Shown here one piece after another: positions 36,871 through 47,763 of a DNA stretch of 64,000 bases. The stretch's first letter is position 1, and the number at the start of each line of letters is the position of its first letter. The notes under the pieces are model-generated. The model was not told the DNA's origin and made no database searches. It saw only the letters and a list, made by a program, of their open reading frames with translations. Source of the stretch: Agaricus subrufescens (taxonomy: Eukaryota; Basidiomycota; Agaricomycetes; Agaricales; Agaricaceae); NCBI GenBank assembly GCA_029945375.1, contig CM057058.1, positions 434,001 to 498,000 on the forward strand. The letters run 5' to 3'. Made by a program: the position numbers and the translations under genes.

Positions 36871-38369
36871 CCAACTCAACTAACTCAACCACCTCAAACT
36901 CTACATCCCCTGTCATAAATGCCAAGGATTCACACTCTGAAACCCAGAGCGTCCACCAGGACATCACACCCCCTTCCATATCAGTCCAGGATAAGACTGA
37001 TCACCACCAAATTCAATTATCCTCTGAAGAGAGTGAAACCATTCGATTTCTCTTCTCATCTGGAACCACAACCCCCGACATTCTGTCCAGTTACGGCCGC
37101 GTTCCTAACATCACTGAAGCTGTCCTCAACGTTGGGACTGCTTTTAGCACACTCATTTCTGCAAGACGTTCTTACATTTGGGCCCTTGCAAAAACGGAAA
37201 CCTGAATGGCTACTCTTAAAGCACATCTGCCAAAAGGGCCCTATTCTGACACTGCTGTCAGGAGGATCAAAGAGGAAATTGGGAACCTCATTCACACATC
37301 TACGTACATCGGTAAACAAATTACAGACCGACACCAACAGACTCCTTCACACACCCCCCGATATCAATCTGAACACCCTCAATCGGCTTCTCATCAACAA
37401 GAATCATCTACAAACATGGTACTCCCAACTTCCCACACCCCAACTTCTAATCCTCATCGAAATGATCAAGGAGCTTCTTCAACTCCCTATGGAAATCAGA
37501 GTATGGCTGGAAGTCGACACATACAATGCCAGCTCTGTAATAGATTGGGTCATAGCACGATGAATTGCCAAGGATATTTCTGCCACTACTGCAGAGCTTC
37601 CCAACCTGGACACTTCGCCAAGTATTGTGATCAAAACCCTAATAAGGGAATTGAACGCTGGGATATGTCCCCAGATGCCTTGGCAATGGTCCACTCCTCC
37701 CTCACCAGTAAACGAATCAATCCGGCCTTCTGGCGTGCTAGCCAAATGGATGGCACCATCTCAATCACTGACACCCCCACCTACTTATTACAGCCTATCA
37801 ACACCTCCAACTCCAATCATCGATTGGGAGGCATATTACAACCAGGGAAACTACAACAGTCCACCATGGATTCCCTCACCAACTCCTCCTCCGGAACATC
37901 TCAGACTCACGTCACCACCACAAAGCTTGGGCCAACCTATAAGCCAGTCTTCCACCCTAAGCCCAACACCAGGACCGAGCACTCCGACCCTAAATATGGA
38001 CAACTATCAACCACCCTTGATAGAAAATCCAGCATCCATACAAACCCATCTTCCCATCACCGCCACAGTCTTATCGAATCTCCAAGAGATGCATCGGGAC
38101 TATCTTTGGAGAATCGCAGCCTACCTTCTGTGGGAAATAGTCAGACCAAGATGAAAGGGTTCACTTCGATTTCGAAACCTGGATGGAAATGGGGAAGTCA
38201 GAAAGTATACAAGTGTGACGAGTGTGGAATTTTAGTAGCAGAACATCTGAGGAAGAAGCATAGTTGTGAACAGTACTCAGGAGACGACGAATATGAGGAA
38301 TCACAAGACTTCCAACATGACGAAGTAGCTGAGTACAATATCAATGAGAAAGGTAATCTCGATTTGTAA
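36867..38369 (+). CDS. Extra zinc-knuckle ORF after pol, one TGA
   Basis: A third gene in the env position, about 500 codons. Its ATG at 36867 overlaps the pol stop as ATGA, suggesting stop-restart translation. The frame is broken once, by TGA at 37203-37205, immediately followed by ATG. The N-terminal part is Ser/Thr/Gln-rich. The middle has two knuckles (CQLCNRLGHSTMNC and CHYCRASQPGHFAKYC). The C-terminal end has a C2H2-like CDECGILVAEHLRKKHSC, then an acidic tail. I see no signal peptide or transmembrane segment, so it is not an envelope protein. It resembles a second nucleocapsid-like RNA-binding protein. The function is inferred only. Confidence 0.75.
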
Positions 38370-38405
38370 ATTTAGATGTGGACATCTAGTTTACGAAAGG
38401 GATAA

Positions 38406-38955
38406 TGTTATGATTTTGATTTCTTTTCTTATCTAATATGCCTACCCTTGCTGATGTAATTGTATCAAATATTGTTTCTCTTTTTTTACGTAATATTTCT
38501 TAGTCAGCAAAGTCAAGAATCTTCCAACTCACAGTTATGAGTTGTTCTGACTTATACTGACTTGGAGGACTTATATGACTTGATACGACTCATTATGATT
38601 AGTTATGACTTGATACGACCTATTATGACTAGTTACAGCTAGATATGACTCTTATTAGTATTACATAAGTAGATACTCGCTGTAGTATATAAACCCCTCA
38701 ACTCGACCATGTAGAAACAATGTTTCTACTTGGTTAGGTGGAGACTAATACTAAGCCTTTATCTAAAGCTCTAGAACCTATAAGTCTTAATTGCTAAGCT
38801 CCCTCTCTTGCTTGTATAATCGTCTCAGTATTATTACCTTTGAAGTTGAATCTCCATTCAACCGAGAAGGCTCCTTTGATACGCTCTATCAGTAACTGTG
38901 TTATCAGTAGTGACATATCGCCCCAGCTTAGGACCGGGCCGGGGTCACTATAACA
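38406..38955 (+). repeat. 3' LTR
   Basis: Same sequence as the 5' LTR with about eight substitutions by eye, preceded by a purine-rich GAAAGGGATAA that may serve as polypurine tract. Confidence 0.97.
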
Positions 38956-38960
38956 CTGGC

Positions 38961-39612
38961 TCTCTTCACAAGTTCATCCAAAATAACGCGTGGATGTTCT
39001 TGTTTGACCTGCCTTCTGAGTGGGCACAAGGTTAGTGGGGGTCTGTTTGGGCCTGGCTGTCTTGGGGGTCTGGGAGAAGCTTTGGAAGTGGACCAGTGAT
39101 TCTCGTTTGGGGTCTTGACGGGTGACCTGGGACTGGGGGTGGTGTATTGTTGATGGCATGGGTCAAGCTGGGCATTCCCCACCCGGCTTCTATGTCTAGA
39201 ATGACTTACACTTATGGAGGGAAAAACCTCAGGTCCTGGGGATGATATTCCCTTAGTGGCTCCATATGCAGGATAACTGTGAAATGGATGTGGTGGATCT
39301 CAGCCTGGGGCAGTGTATGGGTCTGATTGGGCAAGTGCTTTCATTTTGGTATGGGACTAGTCTGGGGGTGGTCATTCTTTCTCCTCTTCTTTCTCTTCCT
39401 TATGCTATTGGTCAGGCAATCTTAGGTACTTGTGACTTGAGGACACTGTATTTTCACTGTGAGGCAGTATGTTGTCTCAGGTTATGTTTCCTCTTGTGTA
39501 TTGGTTTTGTTTCTGCTTAGTTAACTCTATGTACAGGTGTGTATGTAGGACCGGTCTGCCTTAGAGCCCCGGTATATAAAATTATGATTGTTTAAAAAAA
39601 AAAAAAAAAAAA
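38961..39612 (+). mobile_element. LINE 3' part with poly(A) tail
   Basis: If one copy of the CTGGC duplication is kept, the LINE reading frame continues across the insertion (VPQDPG | SLHKFIQNNAW MFLFDLPSEWAQG) to a stop near 39029. A non-coding 3' tail of about 560 bp follows, ending in a run of 19-20 A at about 39593-39612. This shows the LINE was there before the chromovirus and had a normal 3' end. Confidence 0.92.
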
Positions 39613-40247
39613 GATAAGGTGAGCTCCCTCTTTTTCCATCCTGTTTTAACCCTTATGGCCCTCTGCAGGTGTGGTTTTCACACCTCTAGGTCTCCCGGCT
39701 CCAGCTCAGATTCTCTACATGCAACTGTTCGTGTATTTCACACCAATTTGCGATTTGTAGGTGGCATTCATGTCCCAAAAGTCCCTCAAAAAATGCCATC
39801 TTTCAAGGGCAGCATAAGGAAAACTTCATATTATGGAGAAATATGGGCAGAAGCCAACTTCGTGTTTACTGTCCGTGTTTCTCCCTACCATTGAAATGGC
39901 CCCTTTCTTTATCCTTTCTATATCTTGGTAGTAGCAGACATCCGCATTTGTCTCTTCAATGCAACAAAGAATCAAGTGATATTTGATCTGGTAGATTTAT
40001 ACTACAAATAAAAAGGTTCTTTGGTTATCATCTCTTTAACAGGATGTGTTAAACAACCGCCTAACCATACCTTTCTTGAAGGAGGAACCCCTGAAGGCAT
40101 GTAATGACCAAGCTCCACATGGTCCAGTCAGACTAAACATGTGGTGTGGATGTGGGGTGGTGGCATGGAAGTGCCATCATCTGGAAAAAAATGTGGGCTT
40201 GTATGCAGGATATGGCCCGCATGCATGCCTGCACTTTTCTGCGAGCC
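39613..40247 (+). other. Intergenic, no gene recognised
   Basis: The stretch after the LINE tail. A 91-codon open frame at 39619-39894 has no motif I know. I see no target duplication of the LINE. Confidence 0.4.
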
Positions 40248-40412
40248 CCTCAATTGGGCTTGGAATTGTTTTTTTTGTTTTTCTGGACACTCCATATTCT
40301 TGCACTAGCAAGTACAGCACTCAGGGCAAGCTAACAAATCAGAAACAACTAACTTCGATGATCTGAAGAGAAGACACTATCTGGATGCCACACTAGAAAT
40401 GCCCCTTTGGGC
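40248..40412 (+). repeat. Dispersed repeat R, left half of split copy
   Basis: Matches 9878-10040 (shared CTCAATTGGGCTTGGAATTG start). It ends where the KDZ element begins, and the right half resumes at 54639. Confidence 0.88.
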
Positions 40413-40420
40413 CAAGTTTC

Positions 40421-40523
40421 GGGGCAGGTGACGATCGAATAACGTCTGAGGCTCGCATGACCGGTCGTTTTGAACACGTACAGAGGGTCGTGAATTTCAT
40501 TCTCACACTGCCCTTATACACTA
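40421..40523 (+). repeat. Left terminal inverted repeat
   Basis: Starts GGGGCAGGTGACGATCG. Aligned without gaps to the reverse complement of 54528-54630, 81 of 103 bases match by my count, including the shared GGTCGTTTTGAACACGTAC. Confidence 0.93.
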
Positions 40524-40559
40524 TTATATAAGGCTACGGTATCATGATACTGTCCAGAA

Positions 40560-40935
40560 TAACATCGAGACTCTCAGACTAGAGAGTATTATAGTACTCC
40601 ATCTATGACAATCACAGAAAGGGGGGATTGCGGCCCACACTCTCTATAGCTTCAGAGTATTACAATACTCTTAATTTGTTGAAGGAAGGGAGTACTATAA
40701 TACTCTTTTGCAGTAGAGAGTACTATGATACTCTTACTTTGTGAACAGGGGGAGTATCATAATACTCTTGACAGCCTTGCAATTGAGAGTACTGTAGAAC
40801 CCGCTCTCTCGAAAAGATGAGAGTACCATAGTACTCGCTCTCTTGAAAGAGTGAGGGTACTATAATACTCTCTGGAATAAGAGTACTATTGTACTCTCTT
40901 CCGATTGAGAGTACTGTGATACTGTTACTTGGTCT
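40560..40935. repeat. Left array of near-palindromic units
   Basis: About ten degenerate units of the form GAGAGTACTATARTACTCTC, separated by spacers of variable sequence. It lies just inside the left TIR and directly upstream of the F-box gene. Confidence 0.9.
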
Positions 40936-41116
40936 AAATAAAGCGCTGGATGGAGGTACCAATTTTCTTATCGGCACCCCTATCAGCACATCCTCTCTTT
41001 TACTACTTACACTTATCGACGTCCACTCACTACATCAACTATTCAAAGGTAGCATGTCCATTTATTTAATGTTGACATTATATCTTGCTCATATCTGTGC
41101 AATCTGATCTCGTAGC

Positions 41117-42459
41117 ATGGAATCTCACGAACGTCAATCAGCTGCCACTATTGATGACTTACCAAACGAAGTGCTTCTTCGTATTATTTCTGACTCGATC
41201 AACTTCCATTGGGAGCCCCATGAGTGGAGCCCTTATACCTATCAGCACTACAAAACTCGGGCCATCCTGTATAGTGTGTCTCGTCGATGGCATGACTTAA
41301 TGGGCCTATCCCCGGAGTTGTGGACGTCATTTACCATTGGTGATGCATGGGGATCTCCATCTGACAGTAACACCACTACTCTGAGCTCCGACCTCCTTGC
41401 GTTATGGCAGGATCGATCCCAGCCCTGGCCCCTCCATCTTCATCTCTATAGTGGTCCTTACGGTCCACATGGCACACAGTATGACGACGCTTTTCATATC
41501 TGGACTGGGTTACTGCCATCAATTAACAGGTGGTGTCATATTGATTTGGCATTTGAAGAAGAGATGGTAGAGGCCTTCCTCAGATTGGATCTCCCTCGTG
41601 TGGGACTGACAGAAATATGCGCATCATCTCATGTTGGCCGTCGATATAACGATCAACTTTTGACTGCTTTTGGCCAATTACCAAATCTCACAAAGTTGGT
41701 ATGGATTTCGGCACCCCATTCCGAGAAACCAGACCAACCCAGCTTCCTTAACTCCCTTCATCTATTTCCATGGTCACGTCTTTGTCATATTTCACTCGAG
41801 GTTTGCTGGACTCTGGCTGAGTTCCGCTCATTCTTCAAATCCTCAACTTCTGCTGAAACAATTCGACTCAATTTGGATCAACACCCTGCTGGGTTACAAA
41901 TTGATGATTTGGACAGCCCAATATATTTACCACAGCTCAGGTATGCTAGTATCTTTTACATCTCAATGTTTATAAGTAATGACACAATATCAGAGCTCTT
42001 GGAATTCAGTCCGATGCAAGTGGATATAAGTATCTTGGATGCCTGGAGCTACCAAACATCCAATACCTTGCCGTCTTTCCAAAGATTGTGCTATCTGAGA
42101 TCACATCTGGCTGGGAACATGCCCCCATTTATGTATGCCCAGCATTCCAAAGCTTTCTTGAGCAGACGACTTCATCTATACAAGCCATGGTTGTTCAGGG
42201 ATACCCATTTTCAGGTGCAAGTGCTATTCATTTTTTCAGCAATGAGCACTTGGCCTACATACCTGTCCTAGAAATTGAGGTAGGAGAAGGAGTTGCTACT
42301 GATGTTGTAGACTATGTTGGTTTGAACCAACCTTTGATAGCTCAACATTTGAGCTGCCAAGGTGGAACAGTAGGATGGTGCTATGACAAAATAAGACGTC
42401 AAACACTTTTGAATACGTTTTCTACATTGTCTTCAAAATTTCATGACTTGGTATATTAG
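41117..42459 (+). CDS. F-box protein with LRR-like C-terminal part
   Basis: Two exons, 41117-41940 and 41994-42459, split by a 53-bp GT-AG intron (GTATGCTAG...TATCAG). Joined, they give an intact frame of 1,290 bp, 429 residues. The N-terminal F-box reads IDDLPNEVLLRIISDSI with the later SRRWHDLMGLSPELWTSF, the part that would bind Skp1 in an SCF ubiquitin ligase. The rest has leucine-rich stretches typical of agaricomycete F-box proteins (LPNLTKLVW, CLELPNIQYLAVFPKI). The substrate is unknown. It lies inside the 14.2-kb transposon, converging on the transposase gene with only about 56 bp between stops, so I regard it as cargo or an element-adapted gene. Confidence 0.85.
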
Positions 42460-42515
42460 TTACATTTAGATCTATTACCATGTAGTCCATTCAAGTAAAT
42501 ACTTTCTATTAAAAG

Positions 42516-45500
42516 TTACATATGTTGCATCCTCAAAATTTTGAGGCGATTCCAGATTGAGATAAAGACAGAGGTGTACAATATAGCTCTATCCTGTCCC
42601 ATGTACCGAACAGATTTACGAATTTTGGCCAACCCACCATTTCCACATTCTGCTGCACTGGAATTAATTCTACCAAGTATAGGCTGTGTTTGGACATATG
42701 TTTTAAGGAAAAATGCTGTTGAACAGCGTGTATGCCCAAGAGCGTGGAAATCATCAATAAGAAAACTGGTGTCTGCAAAGAATTCGGGTTCTCGTGCACG
42801 GCAATATGGTGCTAGTTGGCATGCAAAGTCATAGATAACATACTTTGGAGCTTTAGGCCACCGCATAACTAGAGCAGAAAAAACATCATTACGACCCTCA
42901 CTTTCAGGGATAAAGTGAAAGCCATAGCAGATGCTATGAGTGCACCAAGCAGCCATGATCCCCCCAGTTAGCTTGTTCTCACCATATTCACCATAATACT
43001 TGTTACATAGACCACCACGCTCTTTAGGCTCCTTTGAAATGTCACTTGGAAAGTTTGAGTATTGTGGTCGATGCCGTATCTGTGGTAAGCTATACTTGCA
43101 GCCACTCTGATAAAATATGTCAGAATACAATTATTATAATGTTAGTGCCAAGACTTACTGTTTTCCAACCACCATCCACAGTAGCCCCAGCAGCAATCAG
43201 TGGAGGAGTATTGTGAGGGACTGAACTTTGAATGACTTTGTTTACTCTTTTTTGAATCCATTCAAAGGCAGTCAGCAACTCGGGCGAGAATTTCTTGTTT
43301 TGAGCCCATTGATGACTGGCCAGAAGATACAGACATGGGATAAGTGACAGTTTAGACACAGTTTCATCAGAAGGCATCATGAGGAATGATTCTAGAGCCT
43401 TCAACGCAGGTCGGTTGATGACCTGCATACAAGATTCATTTGTCGAAATCTATTATCATCCAAAATAGCATGAGATATTTGGAAGCTAACGCTATAAAAT
43501 ACATACCTGTGAGAAAAACTTCCTAACTTCTACCGGTGGCTCTCCTTTATCCCGAAGTTGTGAAGAGTCATAATAATTCATCAACAAGGGTAGTAGACCT
43601 CCACATTTTTTGCTGGTGAGTTCGATAGCCTCTTCTATTTCACGGAGTTTTTGAATTGTTGCGTCAACAGATTTCAAATCAATATGTACCTACATATATG
43701 TTAAAATCCCAGACGTGGTTGAGATTGGTACACTTACATTGGATAATACATCACCTACTGAGAGTGGTCCACTTGTAACTGACGAGAGTACTTTCCTCAA
43801 GCGAGTATCATCAATAAAACACTGATTCTTGGGATATCGCTGGTCTCGAGAAATGGCATCATGGTGCTTTGACGTCGGTGGGTAAATCGTATCCAGCACT
43901 CGCTTCTTGCTATATCCTAACGTTATTCCATCCCAGATCACCGTCTCAGGTACTGGGCCACATCGAGGGCATATCATGTCACCGGAGAGGTCCAGTAAGT
44001 CAATGTATCCAAACCAAACTTTTCTGAAGACCGATTCTTCTACAAATGACGGTTGGGCAGGCCTTGACCATTTACAATATCGTCTAAGGACAACCTTTAT
44101 CCACGCGCTAAAGGGTGTTTCGGACGAGGTGAAAGCAGACGTATATTCATCTAGCAGGTCGTGGGAGAACAAGAGGTTGTTGTTATAGTTGAATATTCCC
44201 AATTCCCGACAGTCAGGCCCGATGGTTTTACTGGCATAACGAATGGTCTTGCAATTGGGGCACTTTTGGAGTTGGATGCAGGTGGAAATGGGCCTCAGCA
44301 GGGTGTACACCGTACATGGTTTTTCAATGATATCAGCTTCTTGATGAAACGGATGGCCACAGCTGCATCGCGAGTTTGTCGTCAGCACAATGGGGTTGGG
44401 CACATCTGCTACTGGCGGTGGCTCATCATAGAGCATTCGGTCGGTTGAAATCTGTGCCCAATCGGACACCATTATGGGCAAGTATGAGATATTATGCTGG
44501 CTCGCCTTGACCAGTGGCACAGACTGATTGCGAACATGATCTAAGAACGGACTCAGCGGATGATAAACAATAATTACTAGAGTCGACTCACCTGTTATAG
44601 CTATACTGTCATCGCTTATGCCATGGGTCGCCGTGAGAAGCTGCCCGAGATAAGCCTGGCAATTTGTTACATGTGCACAACCGTTTGTTCCATCTCGTGA
44701 ACATCGCCATTTCCCAAACCCAGTGTCGGGACCCACATATGTTACGACGACTCTGTTCTTCGCCATGGAATGTGTCCCCTCGAGGCCGACGGAAAACAGA
44801 TTCAACCAGCCGTCTTCTACGGCATCTCTCCAGAACAAAATGACAGGGTTAATGTCGCCTTGGTATTCTAGTGAGCATGGGTTGTCAGCAGGAAGTATAG
44901 GCGGACCTGGTACTATTGAAGGAGTGCAAGGTTCTTCTTCAGTCAGGTAGCGTTGATGGATGCATGTTTCTCTGTCTCTGGCGCAGGGACAGTAGCAGAT
45001 GGGTACGAGAATGCCTGCTTCGTTTCGGTGTATTTGAACATGATACCAGTAATGCTTTATCACGGTTAGTCATACCGTGAAAGCTGTAGCTGCGACCCTT
45101 CACTCACCGTTCTTTTCCCTACTCTAGAATCCCATCCTGTCACGACATAAAGGCTGGGCGCGAGTTGAAAAAACGGGATCGCTTCGGTCATCACAGCTTC
45201 CGCAAAAAGCTCATAGGTATCTATAGAGCTTGTTTCGTCACCAGGTAGTGGCGAGGCATCGACCATCAATGCGTCATTTTCAATGACAAACGGATCCAAT
45301 GCAAGTCCTCCTCGGTCGTCTTCAAAATGACTTAATGGCTGTACTGCAGCCATGTCTGACACAGCTGTCGATGGCTCTGCCTGGTTGGAGGATCCCTCCG
45401 GGTTTGACATTGGCCTGGCGCGCATGGAGACTACGAGGCGTCTCTTCTTCTGAGGTGAGGGTTTCAGTTCCGATTCTGGTCGCGTCGTTAACGCTGCAGT

Positions 45501-45590
45501 GCCATTCTTTCTGGTCCCTGGAGGGCGTTGAAGTATGATATGAGTGCCGGGCGGCGGGGTAAGAAAGCGGCGAGGTTTGGGGTTGGGCAT
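42516..45590 (-). CDS. KDZ-type transposase with Cys clusters
   Basis: Predicted to excise and insert the element. It starts at ATG 45590 (MPNPKPRRFLTPPPGTHI) with a basic KKRRLVV segment, and exon 1 ends at 45108. A 53-nt intron leads to exon 2 at 45054 (HYWYHVQIHRNEAGI). The N-terminal half has Cys clusters of the KDZ-associated kind: WRCSRDGTNGCAHV, CSCGHPFHQ, CPNCKTIRYASKTIGPDC and MICPRCGPVPETVIWDG. The catalytic half shows GIMAAWCTHSICYGFHF, then acidic residues in YVIYDFACQLAPYC, LIDDFHALGHTRCS and SSAAECGNGGLAKIRKS, which fit a D-D-E RNase H-fold transposase of the KDZ group. Introns occur near 43690-43740, 43430-43500 and 43100-43160. I see no stop in the exons. It ends RMQHM at 42516. 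Confidence 0.87.
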
Positions 45591-45721
45591 TTGATGGAGG
45601 AACGTGTGGAACAACTTCAAGATGTGCAACGTACGACATTCACAGTATCGTCGTACTCCCCAACATTGATACGACTCCTGTTGCCTGACAAAGCCCCAAA
45701 AAGTTGACTCCGGTTCTAATG
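45591..45721. promoter_or_regulatory. Bidirectional promoter region
   Basis: Only 131 bp separate the start of the transposase gene (minus) from the ATG at 45722 of the divergent coiled-coil gene, so the two probably share control elements. I see no defined motif. Confidence 0.5.
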
Positions 45722-46938
45722 TCACCCGCTCAACCGAGGAAATCAGCCAGGCTACCTAGATTGGGTGAAGCTGCTGCCGTGAGCTCAGCTCGGGCGCCCA
45801 GAAGGTGTCACCGGTGCCCGGATTTTCCATTGAAATCCACATGTGGGTGTTCTAGACGACGGGTTGTTGTATCGAACGCGAAGGTTCGTAGTGATTTTCG
45901 TTTATGCTCAGTGAGCGCTGAGTGACACTCTTGTTGTCTAGAACAACACTAGTGTTGCCTTTGGCGACTCAATGGTAAGTAGATGCGTGGTCAGACAACA
46001 TGTTCTACTAGCTCATGGATCAGGGGCTACAACAGGAACGTGAGCCGACACAGGCTCCATTATCGAATGGCAACACTCCTACTGGCCGTCCGAGTGCGAT
46101 TGACCGCGAGATCACATCACCGCCCATCGCTCTTAATCACAATTGGGCAATTGATCCCACTCTGCTGGCTGATGAACAAGCCCGTGTTCAAGACTCCACC
46201 TCGATCGCTGAACAGGTTGGGAGTGAAAATGGAGATGAGGGCACTAGGGGAAACTCGGAGGCTGGAAAAAGAGCGAGTCAAAGATTAACAACGACCCAGA
46301 AAGCCGCGAAACATGGAGTTGTGGATGGTGTAATGAAGGGCAATGCGGTCTATAGTTCGATTTTTCACCTACCATTGGAAGTAGAGCCTAATGTTGGACA
46401 GGGGTGGTGCGGCAGAACGACAAGCGAACCCCAATTTCGGACGCTTCCTCCGCGACCACGAGATACAATCGAGAATTGCCTTTAATCATTTCTAGGGTAA
46501 GTGGAAGACGTATACTCGCAGACTGTGAACTGGTTCTGACGTTTGAACGATAAGGCTGAAAGAATGGCACTGGAAACTGATGCTTATGTCCTTGTATTGG
46601 CACAGCAAGCAACGGGCTCATCCGCGTCGATCCATTTCGCTTCCAAACGGTTGAGAAGAGATGCATTTGATGAGTGTGCCAACTTAGTCAACGAATTTCA
46701 ATCGTTGATGACCCATTTGGTTATTGCTAAACGTTCGACGACATTGGCTCTGTCACAAAACCTGGAGGCATCCGAGAAGGCGCGTGCGCAGGCGGAGGAA
46801 ATGCTGGTGGAAAGGGAAAACGCCGTAAGCAGCGCCGAAGCGGAGTTGGCTGCTTCGAAGAGGGCCAACAATGAATTGATGTCCCAGTTAGAGACACTTA
46901 GAAGTAGCTTGGCTTCGCAGTCTCAACCTGATAATTAA
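45722..46938 (+). CDS. Cys-motif, coiled-coil protein, unknown role
   Basis: The ATG at 45722 opens MSPAQPRKSARLPRLGEAA, with a compact Cys motif RRCHRCPDFPLKSTCGCSRRR. After introns (donor GTAAGT at about 45974, acceptor before CTCATGGATCAGG) comes a polar region (LTTTQKAAKHGVVDGV). The last exon (about 46543-46938) is helical with an Ala/Glu-rich coiled coil (SEKARAQAEEMLVERENA, AELAASKRANNELMSQLE), ending at TAA 46936. One join near 46370-46500 is unclear and may contain a stop. I do not recognise the family. Its position, divergent from the transposase, suggests an accessory or DNA-binding partner, but that is inference. Confidence 0.6.
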
Positions 46939-46960
46939 TTCTGTATCAATTTCTGTATAT

Positions 46961-47763
46961 ACGAGGTTCATAAACTTATATGGCGCCATCCATGCCTTAC
47001 TTACTAGTAGGACTGAAATACAAATGTTGTCAGCATATTCACTCAGTGTCGAACAAGATCTGGGGAATATCCCTTGTATGCATTGCTTGACTTCGTGTAT
47101 GTAAGTGGCTCAATTTCTGTATATACCCGATGGACGTTTCATGAAGAATCGGCGCTGGCGATATGATAACGAGCAAATCGGAGAGCATGTCCATGAGGAG
47201 CGAATATCGCACAAGGGACAAGTCAAACGCAATTTCACAGCCGAGTTGACTTCTAGGTTTGAATATTCCGATTACGACTAGAACACGCAAGACGAGGTTC
47301 ATACAATTATATGGTGCCATCCATGCCTTACTTACTAGTAGGGCTGAAATACAAATGTTGTCAGCGTATTCACTCAGTGTCGAACAAGATCTGGGAATAT
47401 CCCTTGTATGCATTGCTTGACTTCGTGTATGTAAGTGGCTCAATTTCTCCGATGGACGTTTCATGAAGAATTGGCGCTGGCGATATGATAACGAGCAAAT
47501 CGGAGAGCATGTCCATGAGGAGCAAATATCACACAAGGGACAAGTCAAACGCAATTTCACAGCCGAGTTGACTTCTAGGTTTGAATATTCCGATTACGAC
47601 TAGAACACGCAAGACGAGGTTCATACAATTATATGGTGCCATCCATGCCTTACTTACTAGTAGGGCTGAAATACAAATGTTGTCAGCATATTCACTCAGT
47701 GTCGAACAAGATCTGGGAATATCCCTTGTATGCATTGCTTGACTTCGTGTATGTAAGTGGCTC
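46961..47763. repeat. Tandem repeat, about 322-331 bp unit, 2.5 copies
   Basis: Units start at ACGAGGTTCA: 46961-47291 (331 bp), 47292-47613 (322 bp) and a partial 47614-47763. The length difference is mainly a short deletion in the second unit near CAATTTCT. Open frames on the minus strand here only reflect the repetition. Confidence 0.93.

Larger units (their letters stand above)
30431..38955 (+). mobile_element. Full-length Ty3/gypsy chromovirus
   Basis: An 8,525-bp LTR retrotransposon with two 550-bp LTRs (30431-30980, 38406-38955) that differ at about eight positions by eye. Both have TG...CA ends, and the element is flanked by CTGGC at 30426-30430 and 38956-38960. Internal order is gag, pol (protease, RT, RNase H, integrase, chromodomain), then an extra zinc-knuckle ORF. 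The order RT before integrase and the C-terminal chromodomain place it in the chromoviruses. It sits inside the LINE. Near-identical LTRs mean a recent insertion. Confidence 0.97.

Noticed and set aside
29285..37205. TGA read as an amino acid by the host
   Set aside because: RFC1, the F-box gene and the transposase give clean frames without internal TGA, so the standard code holds. Decay or local recoding are the remaining options.
36867..38369. Envelope gene of an errantivirus-like element
   Set aside because: It occupies the env position, but no signal peptide, transmembrane or fusion features are seen, and it carries zinc knuckles.
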